Of a stretch of 58,060 nt of DNA, positions 1 to 8,549 are shown piece by piece. Numbering within the stretch: position 1 is the first letter of the stretch; each line of letters opens with the position of its first letter. The DNA lies in assembly GCA_001801995.1 (NCBI GenBank), contig MGZB01000007.1:1-58060 (forward strand). The letters are read 5' to 3'. This DNA is from Gammaproteobacteria bacterium RIFOXYD12_FULL_61_37. GTDB taxonomy: Bacteria > Pseudomonadota > Gammaproteobacteria > Chromatiales > Chromatiaceae. The notes beneath the pieces are model-generated. The model worked only from the letters and a program-made list of their open reading frames with translations. It ran no database searches and was not told the DNA's origin. The position numbers were made by a program, and so were the translations under genes.

Positions 1-95
1 AGAGGCTTCTTCAAAGTGGCATTGCCTCGCTCATCAACCCCATGTACCTGAAACTGGATCTTTGCCAGATCAATACCTATCGTCGTAATCTTCAT
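1..95 (-). CDS. IS110-family transposase, N-terminal fragment cut by window edge
   Basis: The minus strand reads 31 codons from an ATG at 95 to the window edge, beginning MKITTIGIDLAK and continuing through QVHGVDERG. This is the typical start of IS110/IS1111 DEDD transposases, whose first catalytic Asp lies in the GIDLAK motif. A GAGG stretch upstream of the ATG can serve as ribosome binding site. Only the start is visible, so intactness and subgroup cannot be judged. The element body lies to the left of the window; its left end must fall within 96-231, because the next gene ends at 232. Confident at family level because of the very conserved opening motif. Confidence 0.8.
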   Translation of the reverse strand, partial: MKITTIGIDLAKIQFQVHGVDERGNATLKKP

Positions 96-231
96 CTCGG
101 TCGCCTCTCTTCAGTCAGTGGGAATCTCTATTCGCCACACTTTGGCACTCAGATGCCGGTTTGGGGAGGGGCGACCATCCCATTACCGTAATCCTCCGGG
201 GGAGGGGGGGATGAAATCTGGCAAAGTAGAA

Positions 232-1266
232 TTACTTCCCCGCCTCCAGCTCGATAAAGGCGTCCACCCGTAGCCCCACCGGCAGATCGCTGCCGGGATC
301 GAGGTCGATGAGGACCTCCATCACCCGGGTGTCCACGCGCTCGCCGGGCTTTTCGTCCTGTACCTTCTTGCGCCCCATCAAGCTGCCGAGGCGGGAGACG
401 CGCCCGGTGAAGCGCCGCTCGCCCCAGGCCTCGGCACGGCACCAGGCCGGGCGGCCCAGGGCGATGAGGCCGAGGTCGGCCTCGTCCACCTCGGCGCGCA
501 CGCGCAGCACCGAGGTATCGCCCACCGAGAGGATCGGGGTGTCGCCCAGCTCGGTGACCTGTTCGCCAGCGCGGCGGAAGCGGTGCAGGACCAGCCCCTG
601 GAGCGGGCTGCGGATGAGGGATTTTTCGTAGATGGCGCGGGTCTCAGCCGCCCGCGCCTGGGCCACGGCCAGCTCGGCCTCGGCCTGGGCGCGCTCGTCC
701 TCCCGTGGCGGGGCCTCGACCAAATCCCGGTGACGCCGGGCGCGCTCCAGACGGGCGCGGGCGGCCCGCGCCTCGCTGTTCGCCGCGTCCAGGGACTGGT
801 GGCTGACCAGCTTCTGCTCGGCCAGGCCCTGCTGGCGCGCCGCCTCGCGGTCCGAGAGTCCCGCCAGGGCCTCGGCCTCGGTCACCGCCGCCGCAGCCTC
901 GCGCCGTTCCTCGGGGCGCGTCCCGTTGAGCACCCGTTCCAAGGCGGCCTGAGCGACGCGCACCCCAGCCTCGGCGGCCTGGAGCCGGGCGAGGTGGTCG
1001 GCATTTTCCAGCCGCGCCACCACCTGGCCGCGCTCCACCCGATCGCCCTCGTCCACCAGGACCTCGGCCAGCCGCCCGGTCATGGCTGCGGCCACCCGTA
1101 CTTCCTCGCTCAGGGGCTCGACCCGCCCGAGGGCGGCGACCACCCGGCGCGGGATCGGCGCCGGGGCCTGACCCGCATCGGTGCCCCCTCCCCCATCCAG
1201 CCAACCCACCGCCAAGAGGGCGACGGCCAAGCCCGTTGCCCCCGCCAGCCACAGGTGCTTGTTCAT
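232..1266 (-). CDS. HlyD/DevB-type periplasmic adaptor of an ABC exporter
   Basis: 344 aa membrane fusion protein. An N-terminal transmembrane anchor (about residues 5-23) is followed by a lipoyl/biotinyl-like half-motif (about 57-88, with VDEGDRVERG), a long Ala/Glu/Arg-rich coiled coil (about 90-205), the second lipoyl half (LIRSPLQGLVL) and a beta-barrel region. Such adaptors link an inner-membrane ABC transporter to the outer membrane. It is the last gene of a three-gene minus-strand unit, 52 bp after the ATPase gene. The order permease-ATPase-adaptor differs from the devBCA order of cyanobacteria. The substrate cannot be deduced. Confidence 0.85.
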   Translation of the reverse strand: MNKHLWLAGATGLAVALLAVGWLDGGGGTDAGQAPAPIPRRVVAALGRVEPLSEEVRVAAAMTGRLAEVLVDEGDRVERGQVVARLENADHLARLQAAEAGVRVAQAALERVLNGTRPEERREAAAAVTEAEALAGLSDREAARQQGLAEQKLVSHQSLDAANSEARAARARLERARRHRDLVEAPPREDERAQAEAELAVAQARAAETRAIYEKSLIRSPLQGLVLHRFRRAGEQVTELGDTPILSVGDTSVLRVRAEVDEADLGLIALGRPAWCRAEAWGERRFTGRVSRLGSLMGRKKVQDEKPGERVDTRVMEVLIDLDPGSDLPVGLRVDAFIELEAGK

Positions 1267-1318
1267 CCGAAACTTCTCAATTCATCTCGCGCAACGCGCG
1301 AGAAAAAGGCTATTAGAT

Positions 1319-1987
1319 TCATGCGGCGATCCTCCCGTCTTGGATGCGAACGATACGATCGGCGAGCCCCGCCACCCGTGGGTCATGGGTGACCACGACC
1401 ACCGCCCGGCCGGCCTGGGCCAGCTCGTGCAGCAGCTCCACCACGCCCAGGCCGTTGGCGGTATCGAGGGCTGCGGTGGGCTCGTCGGCGAGGATGATAC
1501 CCGGTTCGCCGGCCAGGGCGCGGGCCACGGCGACGCGCTGCTTTTCGCCACCGGAGAGCTGGCGGGGGTAGCTATTGAGGCGCGCCCCCAGCCCTACCCG
1601 GTGCAGCAGGTCCGCCCCTTCGTCCAGGTCGCGGCCCTTGAGGTCGAGGGCGAGCTGGACGTTCTCCAGGGCGGTGAGGGCGGGGAAGAGGTTGTAGCCC
1701 TGGAAGATGAAACCCATCCGCGAGAGCCGGAGCGCCCCCAAGACGGCAGGGGCCAGCCCCGCCACCGGGGCGCCGTCCACCCGCACCTCGCCCGCGCTGG
1801 GCCTGAGCAGACAGCCCAGAATCATCAGCAGGGTGGTCTTGCCGCTGCCCGAGGGGCCGACCAGGGCGAGCATCTCGCCACGCCGGACGGCCAGGTCTAC
1901 CCCGTCGAGGGCGCGCACCGCCGCCTCGCCGGTACCGTAGACCATGCCCGCGCCTTCGACCTCGACCATCGGGACATCCATGGGCAT
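1319..1987 (-). CDS. ABC transporter ATP-binding protein (LolD/MacB/DevA type)
   Basis: 222 aa nucleotide-binding subunit. Walker A is GPSGSGKT (44-51), the Q-loop Gln is about 96, the signature is LSGGEKQ (144-150), Walker B is IILADEP (164-170) and the switch His is about 201. The reading frame is open 24 codons further upstream, but I choose the ATG at 1987 because it forms a TGATG junction with the permease stop and removes a proline-rich, non-family N-terminus. It would power the permease encoded immediately upstream, with the HlyD-type adaptor downstream. Confidence 0.88.
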   Translation of the reverse strand: MPMDVPMVEVEGAGMVYGTGEAAVRALDGVDLAVRRGEMLALVGPSGSGKTTLLMILGCLLRPSAGEVRVDGAPVAGLAPAVLGALRLSRMGFIFQGYNLFPALTALENVQLALDLKGRDLDEGADLLHRVGLGARLNSYPRQLSGGEKQRVAVARALAGEPGIILADEPTAALDTANGLGVVELLHELAQAGRAVVVVTHDPRVAGLADRIVRIQDGRIAA

Positions 1988-3156
1988 CACCGCTGAAAGA
2001 CCATGGCCGGGTCGATGGTCATCGCCTTGCGGATGGAGACCAGCGAGGCCCCCACGCACATCGCCAGGGTCACCCCGAACAGGGAACCCGCCAGGGGCAG
2101 GGGGACCAGGATCACTGCGGCCCCGGCCTCACTGCCCTTGGCCACCAGGAGCGAGACGGCGATCCCCAAGACATGGCCGAGCACCGCGCTGATCACCGCC
2201 TGGCCCAGGATGACCTTATAGATGAAGGCGGAGGGGGCGCCCATGGCGCGCAGGGTGCCGAACTCCGCCAGGTGGTCCACGGTGGTGGCGTAGAGGACCT
2301 GGGCGACGATCACCGCGCCGACCAGCAGCCCGAGCACCGCCGAGACCAGCACCGAGGCCCCGGCCCCGGTGGTGAACATCCAGTAGTCGCGGGTCATGGC
2401 CGCAAATTCCTCGCTGGCGTAGACATCGCAGCGCGGCAGGATGGCGCGCAGGCTGTCGCGCACCGCGGTCACATCGGCCCCGGCGGCGACCTTGGCGATC
2501 ACGTAGTTGCTGCGGTCCTCGTTGAAGCCGGTGAGGTCGAAGGCGGTGCGCAGGGAGGTGAAGACCCAGGGCGAGGTGGTGAAGGAGCGGATGCCCTGGG
2601 TCATGGCCACAATGCGCGCGCGGTGGCCGTTGATCTCCACCGTCGCTTCCTTCCCCTCGCCGGCCCCCGGCACGCCGAGCTTGTCGGCGAAGAGGGTATC
2701 GATGGCCACGGTGGCCGGGCGGCGCAGCTCGGCGGCATCGCCGGCCACCAGGCCCCAGGGCCCGGCCAGCCCGCTGTTGAGGTCGAAACCCACCACGATG
2801 ACGCTCTCGTCGCCCCCGCCGGGCTTCTTCCAGGGGACGAACTGGACGATCAGGGGTTCGGCCCGCTCTACACCGGGCACCGAGCGGACAAGGTAGAGTT
2901 CACGCTCCTGGATCGGTAGGGTGATCTCGAAGTTGCGCGCCCCCTTGCCGAGGACCCAGAGGTCCGCGCCGGTGTGGCGGATGATGGTGGTGGTGCTGTC
3001 CTGGAAACCGAGGAACAGCCCCACCTGCATGGTGAAGAGGACCACGGCGAAGACGATCCCGGTGAGGGTGACGACGAAGCGCGAGCGGTCATGGGCCAGG
3101 TTGCGCCAGCCCAGGAGCCCGGCCATGCCCATACCCCAATGTCGCTTACCGGTCAT
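1987..3156 (-). CDS. ABC transporter permease, FtsX/DevC-like
   Basis: 389 aa inner-membrane permease with MacB/FtsX topology: one N-terminal transmembrane segment (about 26-50), a large periplasmic domain of about 215 residues, and three C-terminal transmembrane segments in the last 125 residues. The C-terminus contains TLRAMGAP, typical of FtsX-domain permeases. It is the first gene of the exporter operon and its stop overlaps the ATPase start. A promoter is expected in the AT-rich 260 bp space shared with the divergent phosphatase gene. The exported substrate is unknown; DevBCA relatives export glycolipids and MacAB relatives export peptides or macrolides. Confidence 0.85.
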   Translation of the reverse strand: MTGKRHWGMGMAGLLGWRNLAHDRSRFVVTLTGIVFAVVLFTMQVGLFLGFQDSTTTIIRHTGADLWVLGKGARNFEITLPIQERELYLVRSVPGVERAEPLIVQFVPWKKPGGGDESVIVVGFDLNSGLAGPWGLVAGDAAELRRPATVAIDTLFADKLGVPGAGEGKEATVEINGHRARIVAMTQGIRSFTTSPWVFTSLRTAFDLTGFNEDRSNYVIAKVAAGADVTAVRDSLRAILPRCDVYASEEFAAMTRDYWMFTTGAGASVLVSAVLGLLVGAVIVAQVLYATTVDHLAEFGTLRAMGAPSAFIYKVILGQAVISAVLGHVLGIAVSLLVAKGSEAGAAVILVPLPLAGSLFGVTLAMCVGASLVSIRKAMTIDPAMVFQR

Positions 3157-3204
3157 CGCTCATCTCGCCTAGTGAAAAAAGTTAGAAAATACGGATGCTT
3201 AACG

Positions 3205-3220
3205 TGAAATCGAGATTTCA
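3205..3220. promoter_or_regulatory. 16-bp inverted repeat in a divergent intergenic region
   Basis: TGAAATC-GA-GATTTCA is a perfect 7-bp inverted repeat in the AT-rich space (3157-3416) between the divergent ABC exporter and phosphatase genes. The arrangement fits an operator for a dimeric regulator. No regulator is identified, and a chance palindrome in AT-rich DNA is possible. I see no gene in this spacer. Confidence 0.3.
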
Positions 3221-3416
3221 GGGCTCTATGTCAGCCTGTTTTTGGACAGGATTGTTCGGCCCCATGACCATTGGGTCAGTCTACCCATAGGAATCTCGAA
3301 ATACCCCGTATTCTGTTGGTAAAGTTATGCGGGAATTTTTCCGCCCCCCTGTAACTATCTGAATTCTATTTGGACGTGTTTTTCATGAGTTTAGCCACAG
3401 CAAGGCATTGTTATAT

Positions 3417-3893
3417 ATGAATAAAGTCTGTGTTTTGTTTGTTTGCATGGGCAATATCTGCCGTTCCCCCACCGCTCACGGGGTGTTTCGCCATTTGGTA
3501 GGGCAGGAGGGGCTGGCCGATCGGATCGAGATCGATTCCGCCGGGACACACGGCTATCACGCGGGTGCCCCGCCTGATTCCCGTTCCCAGGCGACGGCGC
3601 TGAAGCGGGGCTTTGATCTCAGCGATCTGCGGGCTCGCAAGGTAGTTGCCGCCGACTTCAGCCGATTCGACTATATTTTGGCTATGGACAGCGCCAATTA
3701 TCAGGGACTGCGGGAGATTTGCCCGCCGGGCCATGAGCACCGGTTGCGGATGTTTCTGGACTTCGCGCCCCGGCTGGATATCGCTGAAGTGCCCGATCCC
3801 TATTACGGCGGGCAGCGGGGATTCGACGATGTCTTCGATATGGTGACGGAGGCCTCACAGGGTTTGTTGGACCATATCCGAGGTAAACACTGA
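3417..3893 (+). CDS. Low-molecular-weight protein-tyrosine phosphatase
   Basis: 158 aa cytoplasmic phosphatase. The P-loop C-x5-R is CMGNICR (Cys10 nucleophile, Arg16) near the N-terminus, and the general acid Asp lies in PDPYYGG (Asp127). Length matches the 150-160 aa family norm. The ATG at 3417 is preferred over an in-frame TTG at 3408, because the AAGG at 3402-3405 is well spaced only for the ATG. It lies 103 bp upstream of the DUF4384/caspase cluster on the same strand and could be cotranscribed with it. In other bacteria these enzymes act with tyrosine kinases in polysaccharide export, or as stress regulators; no kinase is seen here. Confidence 0.92.
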   Translation: MNKVCVLFVCMGNICRSPTAHGVFRHLVGQEGLADRIEIDSAGTHGYHAGAPPDSRSQATALKRGFDLSDLRARKVVAADFSRFDYILAMDSANYQGLREICPPGHEHRLRMFLDFAPRLDIAEVPDPYYGGQRGFDDVFDMVTEASQGLLDHIRGKH

Positions 3894-3996
3894 TCTTCCA
3901 AACCCTCAAAACGGAACTGACCCATTACCGGCGTTACCAAAACCGAGCGGAGGCCAACTGAGAAAACCACCGCTCCCAGCCACCAGGAGCAGAACC

Positions 3997-4692
3997 ATGA
4001 ACAGCATCATTCCCCTCATCGGCCGCCTGGCCCGTTATGCGGGCGTCCTCGCCCTGGCCGGGGCCGTCGGCCTTTGGGCTCCGGCCGCTACAGCCGCACC
4101 GTCCGGGGAAGGTAGCGCCCTCAAAAACGTGGCCGCCGGCCAAAAGCTCATCCGCATTCGCGATGCCGGCGACGGCGCGCCTGGCGAAGAAGGCCTGCAA
4201 ATCGATATCCGCACCGCCCGCTCCACCTACCGCCAGGGCCAGGCCATCCGCTTCCAGGTACGCGGCAACCACGACTTTTTCCTTTATCTGATCAATATCG
4301 ACCCCCGTAGCGGACGGGCCGTCGCCATCCTCCCCAACCGCCTCCAGACCGGCGACAGCATCAAATACCCCGGCGATGGCCAGTGGTACAGCGTGCCCAA
4401 TGAACGCCTCGAATTCTACGGCGACCGCCCTGGACTGGAACGCATCATCATGATCGCCTCCGAGCGCTATCTCGAAGTCGATAGCCTGCTGCGTAAATCC
4501 CGCAGCAAGGCCGCAGGCGACTTCTACGCCATGGAAGCCCCCCTCGACGCCCTCGACGAGGCTATCGGCGCCAGCTATGGCGAAAAGACCATCCGCATCC
4601 GCGACAGCGGCGACCGGGGCAGCCAAGGCCAGGGTGGCAACCGCCTCCCCCGTGGTCTGGTGATCAAGGAATGGAACCTGCGGATTCGTTGA
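3997..4692 (+). CDS. Exported DUF4384 domain protein
   Basis: 231 aa with an N-terminal signal peptide (hydrophobic core about 12-33, ending in ATAA). A DUF4384 domain spans about 68-156; motifs include YRQGQAIRFQV, DFFLYLINID and AILPNR. The short motif IRIRD(A/S)GD appears twice, at about 52-59 and 199-206, flanking the domain. AGGAG at 3985-3989 precedes the ATG. DUF4384 commonly accompanies caspase-like peptidases and serine/threonine kinases, but its biochemical role is unknown. The same domain recurs in three of the next four genes, which suggests these proteins assemble together. Predicted periplasmic. Confidence 0.82.
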   Translation: MNSIIPLIGRLARYAGVLALAGAVGLWAPAATAAPSGEGSALKNVAAGQKLIRIRDAGDGAPGEEGLQIDIRTARSTYRQGQAIRFQVRGNHDFFLYLINIDPRSGRAVAILPNRLQTGDSIKYPGDGQWYSVPNERLEFYGDRPGLERIIMIASERYLEVDSLLRKSRSKAAGDFYAMEAPLDALDEAIGASYGEKTIRIRDSGDRGSQGQGGNRLPRGLVIKEWNLRIR

Positions 4693-4772
4693 GCCGGCCG
4701 CTTGCGGGACCGGGTTGCCACCCAACCGGTTCCTTGAATGGGTTAGAGAAAACGACCCAGGAGAAACGCACA

Positions 4773-6260
4773 ATGACCAGATCCTTTTCCTGCCGCGCCG
4801 GCTGGCTGACCGGGTTATTGCTCTTTGCCGTCTCGCTCGATGGCGCCGCCGCCGACCGGGCGCTGCTGATCGGGGTGGGGGAGTACGCCAATCCCGCCCT
4901 CAATCTGAGCGGCATCGATCTCGACCTGGAGCAGATGGATGCCCTGGCGGAGAAGCTGGGCTTCAAGGAACGCAAGCGGCTGCGCAACGCTGAGGCGACG
5001 ACGGCCAACGTGGAGCGCCAGATCGAGCAGTGGCTGATCCAGGGGACCGGGCCGGGCGATCGCGCCCTGATTTACTTCAGCGGCCATGGCAGCCGCATCC
5101 CGGATGAAAACGGCGACGAAACCGAGGACCAGGCCGACGAGGTGCTGGTAATGCACGAGGCCAAGACGGACGGCGGAAAGCTGACCGGGGTGCTGGTCGA
5201 TGACCGTATCCATGAACTGCTCCGGCGCATCCCGGCGGGGGAGACGCTGGTGCTGATCGATGCCTGCAACAGCGGCACCGCCACCAAGCGCATCCGCCTG
5301 CGCAGCAGCAGAAGCGGTGTTTCCGAAGGGGAGTCCAAGTTCCTGTTCTATGCGGGGATGCCAGAGACAGGCGGCCGGGAGGTCGTTCTGGCCGAGAAGG
5401 GGGCCGGGAAGACGGGCGAGACGGAACGCTTCGTCGGCCTTTCCGCTGCCGCCGACAACGAATCGGCCCTGGCCAGCCCGCGCGGCAGCCTATTTACCCG
5501 CGCCATAGCTCAAGCGCTGGACGAAGGGGCCAAGGAGATCGCCCTCAAGGAGCGGGAGCTGAAGCGCATCGAGGCGAGACCAGCCCCAGGCAATACCCAG
5601 AACGGCGGCTCCGGCCTGACCCTGGAAAAGGTACATGCCCGCGCCACGGAACTGGTCGCCCAATTCGTGGCCCAGGACCCCAGGTTACAGGACGCGAAGG
5701 TGCATCACCCCCAGCTCAACGGCAACCTGGAGCTGGCGCGCAAGCCTTTGCGGGTGCGGGTGGCGACCCAGGGAGGCGGCACGGAGTGGGGCCGCCTGCG
5801 CCAGTTTGCCCAGTCAGCTGGGGGGCAGTTAAAGGCGCGCGCCCAGTCCGCCAGGCTGGAGGAAGGCGACCTGCTGCAACTGGAGATCGAGATCCCGGAC
5901 AAGAAGGGCTATCTGAATATTCTCATGGTGGACGCGGAGGACCGGGTCAGCGTGCTGTTTCCCAACAAGATCGACCAGCAGAATCAGGTGACCGCCGGGA
6001 CCCTGCAACTGCCCGGCCCGCGCCGCTTCGACTGGACGATCCGTCAGCCCTTCGGCCCAGCCCTGGTCCTGGCCTTCTTCACCCGCCGGCCGCTGAATCT
6101 GTACGACGCCAGCAACGGCGAACGCGATGACGCCGGCAAGCTGCTGGAGTCCTTCCCGCCGATCGACTCGGCCACCACACGCAGCGTGGCGGCCGATCCT
6201 TCGCTCTATGCCGCCGTGCTGGAAGTGAGCACTTGCGAGGAGTTGCGGCAATGCAAGTAA
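4773..6260 (+). CDS. Exported caspase-like (peptidase C14) protein with C-terminal DUF4384
   Basis: 495 aa. A signal peptide (about 1-27) is followed by a caspase-fold domain beginning RALLIGVGEY. The catalytic His is His105 in YFSGHG and the catalytic Cys is Cys165 in LIDACNSG, so both members of the dyad are present. The C-terminal third (about 355-480, with LNILMVDAEDRVSVLFPN) is DUF4384-like. The frame is open to 4671, but ATG 4773 is chosen because it has a good AGGAGAA at 4759-4765 and starts directly at the signal peptide. It lies between two stand-alone DUF4384 genes. Bacterial relatives are mostly metacaspase/orthocaspase-like with Arg/Lys specificity; specificity here is unknown. 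Confidence 0.88.
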   Translation: MTRSFSCRAGWLTGLLLFAVSLDGAAADRALLIGVGEYANPALNLSGIDLDLEQMDALAEKLGFKERKRLRNAEATTANVERQIEQWLIQGTGPGDRALIYFSGHGSRIPDENGDETEDQADEVLVMHEAKTDGGKLTGVLVDDRIHELLRRIPAGETLVLIDACNSGTATKRIRLRSSRSGVSEGESKFLFYAGMPETGGREVVLAEKGAGKTGETERFVGLSAAADNESALASPRGSLFTRAIAQALDEGAKEIALKERELKRIEARPAPGNTQNGGSGLTLEKVHARATELVAQFVAQDPRLQDAKVHHPQLNGNLELARKPLRVRVATQGGGTEWGRLRQFAQSAGGQLKARAQSARLEEGDLLQLEIEIPDKKGYLNILMVDAEDRVSVLFPNKIDQQNQVTAGTLQLPGPRRFDWTIRQPFGPALVLAFFTRRPLNLYDASNGERDDAGKLLESFPPIDSATTRSVAADPSLYAAVLEVSTCEELRQCK

Positions 6261-6306
6261 TGCCTGGTAACGAGATCTTTTCTGCCCACCCTGGAGTGAT
6301 ACCGAC

Positions 6307-6864
6307 ATGAATATCAAATCCATCTCGATTGGCGCCATTGCCCTGGGCCTACTGCTGTCCGGCTGTTTCCAGGAACCCCAATACGTTCATGTGGGGCCTA
6401 ACTGGGAACGGTTGCACAACATGACCGAAGGGGAGAACAGCTTCAAAGTTCGGTTGATTTCGGCCCCGGCAAAAGTGGAGCTGGGCAAGCCCATGCGCTT
6501 TACGCTGCAAAGCGCACAGGCGGGCCAGCTCTGGGTCGTCCAGGTTGATCCCTCCGACGAGCTGAGCCTGCTGTTCCCTAACCCATTGCAGCGCGACAAC
6601 CGGATCAAGGCCGATATCCCCGTCTCCATCCCGCCCGCCGATGGGGGCTGGTCGCTGGAGGCGGCGGAACCGGCCGGCCCCAGCGCCATCGCCTTTTTTG
6701 TGACCCCCGATGGGGTATCGCTGGAGGAGGCCCTGGGCGGCGGCGACAACAGTAAGCGAATGGAAAAGGCCATTGCCGTCGTGGGCCAGGCGAGGGCCTG
6801 GGGGCTGGCGAAGACCGTGGTCGAGGTAACGGAGCCGGCCGAGTCAATGAAGGGTTATCCTTGA
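6307..6864 (+). CDS. DUF4384 lipoprotein
   Basis: 185 aa. The N-terminus carries a lipobox LSGC (17-20), so Cys20 is the likely lipidated residue. The +2 residue is Phe, not Asp, which favours outer-membrane sorting. The body is DUF4384-like: LGKPMRFTLQSAQ, QLWVVQVDP, LSLLFPN. There is no protease motif. It ends with a TGATG overlap with the next caspase gene, indicating translational coupling. By position and shared domain it may be a membrane-anchored partner of the two DUF4384-bearing caspases; that is inference. Confidence 0.82.
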   Translation: MNIKSISIGAIALGLLLSGCFQEPQYVHVGPNWERLHNMTEGENSFKVRLISAPAKVELGKPMRFTLQSAQAGQLWVVQVDPSDELSLLFPNPLQRDNRIKADIPVSIPPADGGWSLEAAEPAGPSAIAFFVTPDGVSLEEALGGGDNSKRMEKAIAVVGQARAWGLAKTVVEVTEPAESMKGYP

Positions 6865-8549
6865 TGTCCTTTGCGGTGAAAGAAATGCTCCTGGCCGTCC
6901 TGCTGCTGTGGGGTCTGATGGCCCCCGCCCAGGCCGGGCGCCACGCCTTGCTGATCGGGATCAGCGACTACGGGGACCCGGCGATCAGGGACCTCGAAGG
7001 CCCCCGGCATGATGTCGAGGCGCTACGCAAGGTCCTGATCGGCGGCTGGGGGGCATCCCCCGGCAATGTCCGCGTCCTGCTGGACCGGGGAGCCACGCGG
7101 GGGGCCATCCTGGGCGAGATTGAGCAGCTTGCCGGGCGCGTCACTGCCGGCGACCAGGTGCTGATCTACTTCAGCGGCCACGGCACCAGCCGCTACGACA
7201 GCACCAGCGGGCTCCCCATCCCCCACGGCAGCGGCGCCTACATCCCCTGGGACGGAATCATCGAGGGAACCCAGGGACAGATCATGGCGAACCTGTTGAT
7301 CGGCAACCGCGACCTGCGCCCCCGCCTCGACCAGTTGGACCGCACCGGGGCCGAGGTGCTGGTGGTGGCGGATAGCTGCTTCTCAGGCAACGCGGTCCGG
7401 TCCGCGAACCTTTCGCCGACACGGGACTTTCCTTCCCGCCAGCAGGTCCTGACCATCACCAGCGACCCCGCCCTGTCCGGCAAGGTTGGGGAGGACGTGC
7501 GCCCGCCGCCGCCGCCCTATCCCTACCGCAACATCAGTTATCTTTCCGCCGCCAGCGACCTGGAGCTGGCCATGGACATCGCCGCATCGCTGCTGCGCCA
7601 GGCCCCCACGCTGGATAGCCAGCCCCACGGGGCCTTCACCGACGCCCTATTGCGGGTGCTGGGCGGTGAACGCCCCGCCGATGCCGATGGCGACGGCAAG
7701 CTCTCCCACGCCGAGCTGCGCCTGGCGACCCAGGCCCTGCTGGCGGAACGGGGATTCCAGCACAGCCCGCAACTCCTGCCCCCGGCCGAGTCGGACCCGC
7801 GCGGACAACGCGACCGCGCCCTGTTCGCCACTCGCCCGGCCGCCGCCGTGCCGGGGAACGGCAAGGCCCCGCCGCTGCGCGTGGCCCTGGGGAAGGGAAC
7901 CACCGCGCTGGAGCCGCTGGTGCGCCAGGAATCCGGCATGCAGCTCGTCACCGGAGGGACCGGCGATGTACAAGTCGCGGAAGAGGACGGGCAATGGCTG
8001 CTGCTGGCCGGCGCCGGCGACCCCATCAGCCGCATCCCCGCCGGTGACGCCGGGCGAGCCCTGTACCTGCTGCGCCTGCACCAATGGGTCCAGGCCCTGA
8101 TGTGGCGCCAGGGAAACGCCAACCCTTTCGGACTGAAGCTGGACCTGGTGCCCGGCGAGCGCGGCGGCAACTTCCGCTATGGCGAATCCCTTTCTGTGAG
8201 GATGACCGCCGCCCGGCCGGTGTGGCTGGTGCTGCTGGATATCGACAGCAACGGCGGCATCCTGCCCCTCTACCCCAACAAGCAGGCGGAGATGAATTCC
8301 CTGGCGGCCGACAGGGAGATTGCCATCCACAACTGCGCCCGTGAGCCCGAAGGGACCGATTACCTGATTGCCCTGGCCTTCACCGGCCATCCGCCTTTAT
8401 TGGAGCAATTGCTGGGCAAGGAGAAGCTGGCCTTCGACGATCCGGCGCTAACCGCCTGGCGGACCCTGTTCGCGGACGGCAAAGACGGCACAGCCGCCGC
8501 CGTCACCCAGATTCGAGTCATCAAGGGAGAAGGCAAATGTCCCCCATAA
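6864..8549 (+). CDS. Exported caspase-like protein with EF-hand and DUF4384
   Basis: 561 aa. A signal peptide (about 1-25, ending PAQA) precedes a caspase domain starting HALLIGISDY, with His106 in YFSGHG and Cys172 in VADSCFSG. Residues 273-284 (DADGDGKLSHAE) form a canonical 12-residue EF-hand loop with acidic ligands at positions 1, 3, 5 and 12. The C-terminus (about 425-530, with VWLVLLDIDSNGGILPLYPN) is DUF4384-like. The start is the ATG at 6864 overlapping the lipoprotein stop, rather than an in-frame TTG at 6861. The calcium-binding loop inside the protease suggests calcium-controlled activity, as known for many metacaspases, but here through a separate EF-hand. Confidence 0.87.
   Translation: MSFAVKEMLLAVLLLWGLMAPAQAGRHALLIGISDYGDPAIRDLEGPRHDVEALRKVLIGGWGASPGNVRVLLDRGATRGAILGEIEQLAGRVTAGDQVLIYFSGHGTSRYDSTSGLPIPHGSGAYIPWDGIIEGTQGQIMANLLIGNRDLRPRLDQLDRTGAEVLVVADSCFSGNAVRSANLSPTRDFPSRQQVLTITSDPALSGKVGEDVRPPPPPYPYRNISYLSAASDLELAMDIAASLLRQAPTLDSQPHGAFTDALLRVLGGERPADADGDGKLSHAELRLATQALLAERGFQHSPQLLPPAESDPRGQRDRALFATRPAAAVPGNGKAPPLRVALGKGTTALEPLVRQESGMQLVTGGTGDVQVAEEDGQWLLLAGAGDPISRIPAGDAGRALYLLRLHQWVQALMWRQGNANPFGLKLDLVPGERGGNFRYGESLSVRMTAARPVWLVLLDIDSNGGILPLYPNKQAEMNSLAADREIAIHNCAREPEGTDYLIALAFTGHPPLLEQLLGKEKLAFDDPALTAWRTLFADGKDGTAAAVTQIRVIKGEGKCPP

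Noticed and set aside
1181-1996. A 271-codon plus-strand frame across the ABC ATPase gene
   Set aside because: Antisense to a gene with complete Walker A, signature and Walker B motifs; no recognisable protein features.
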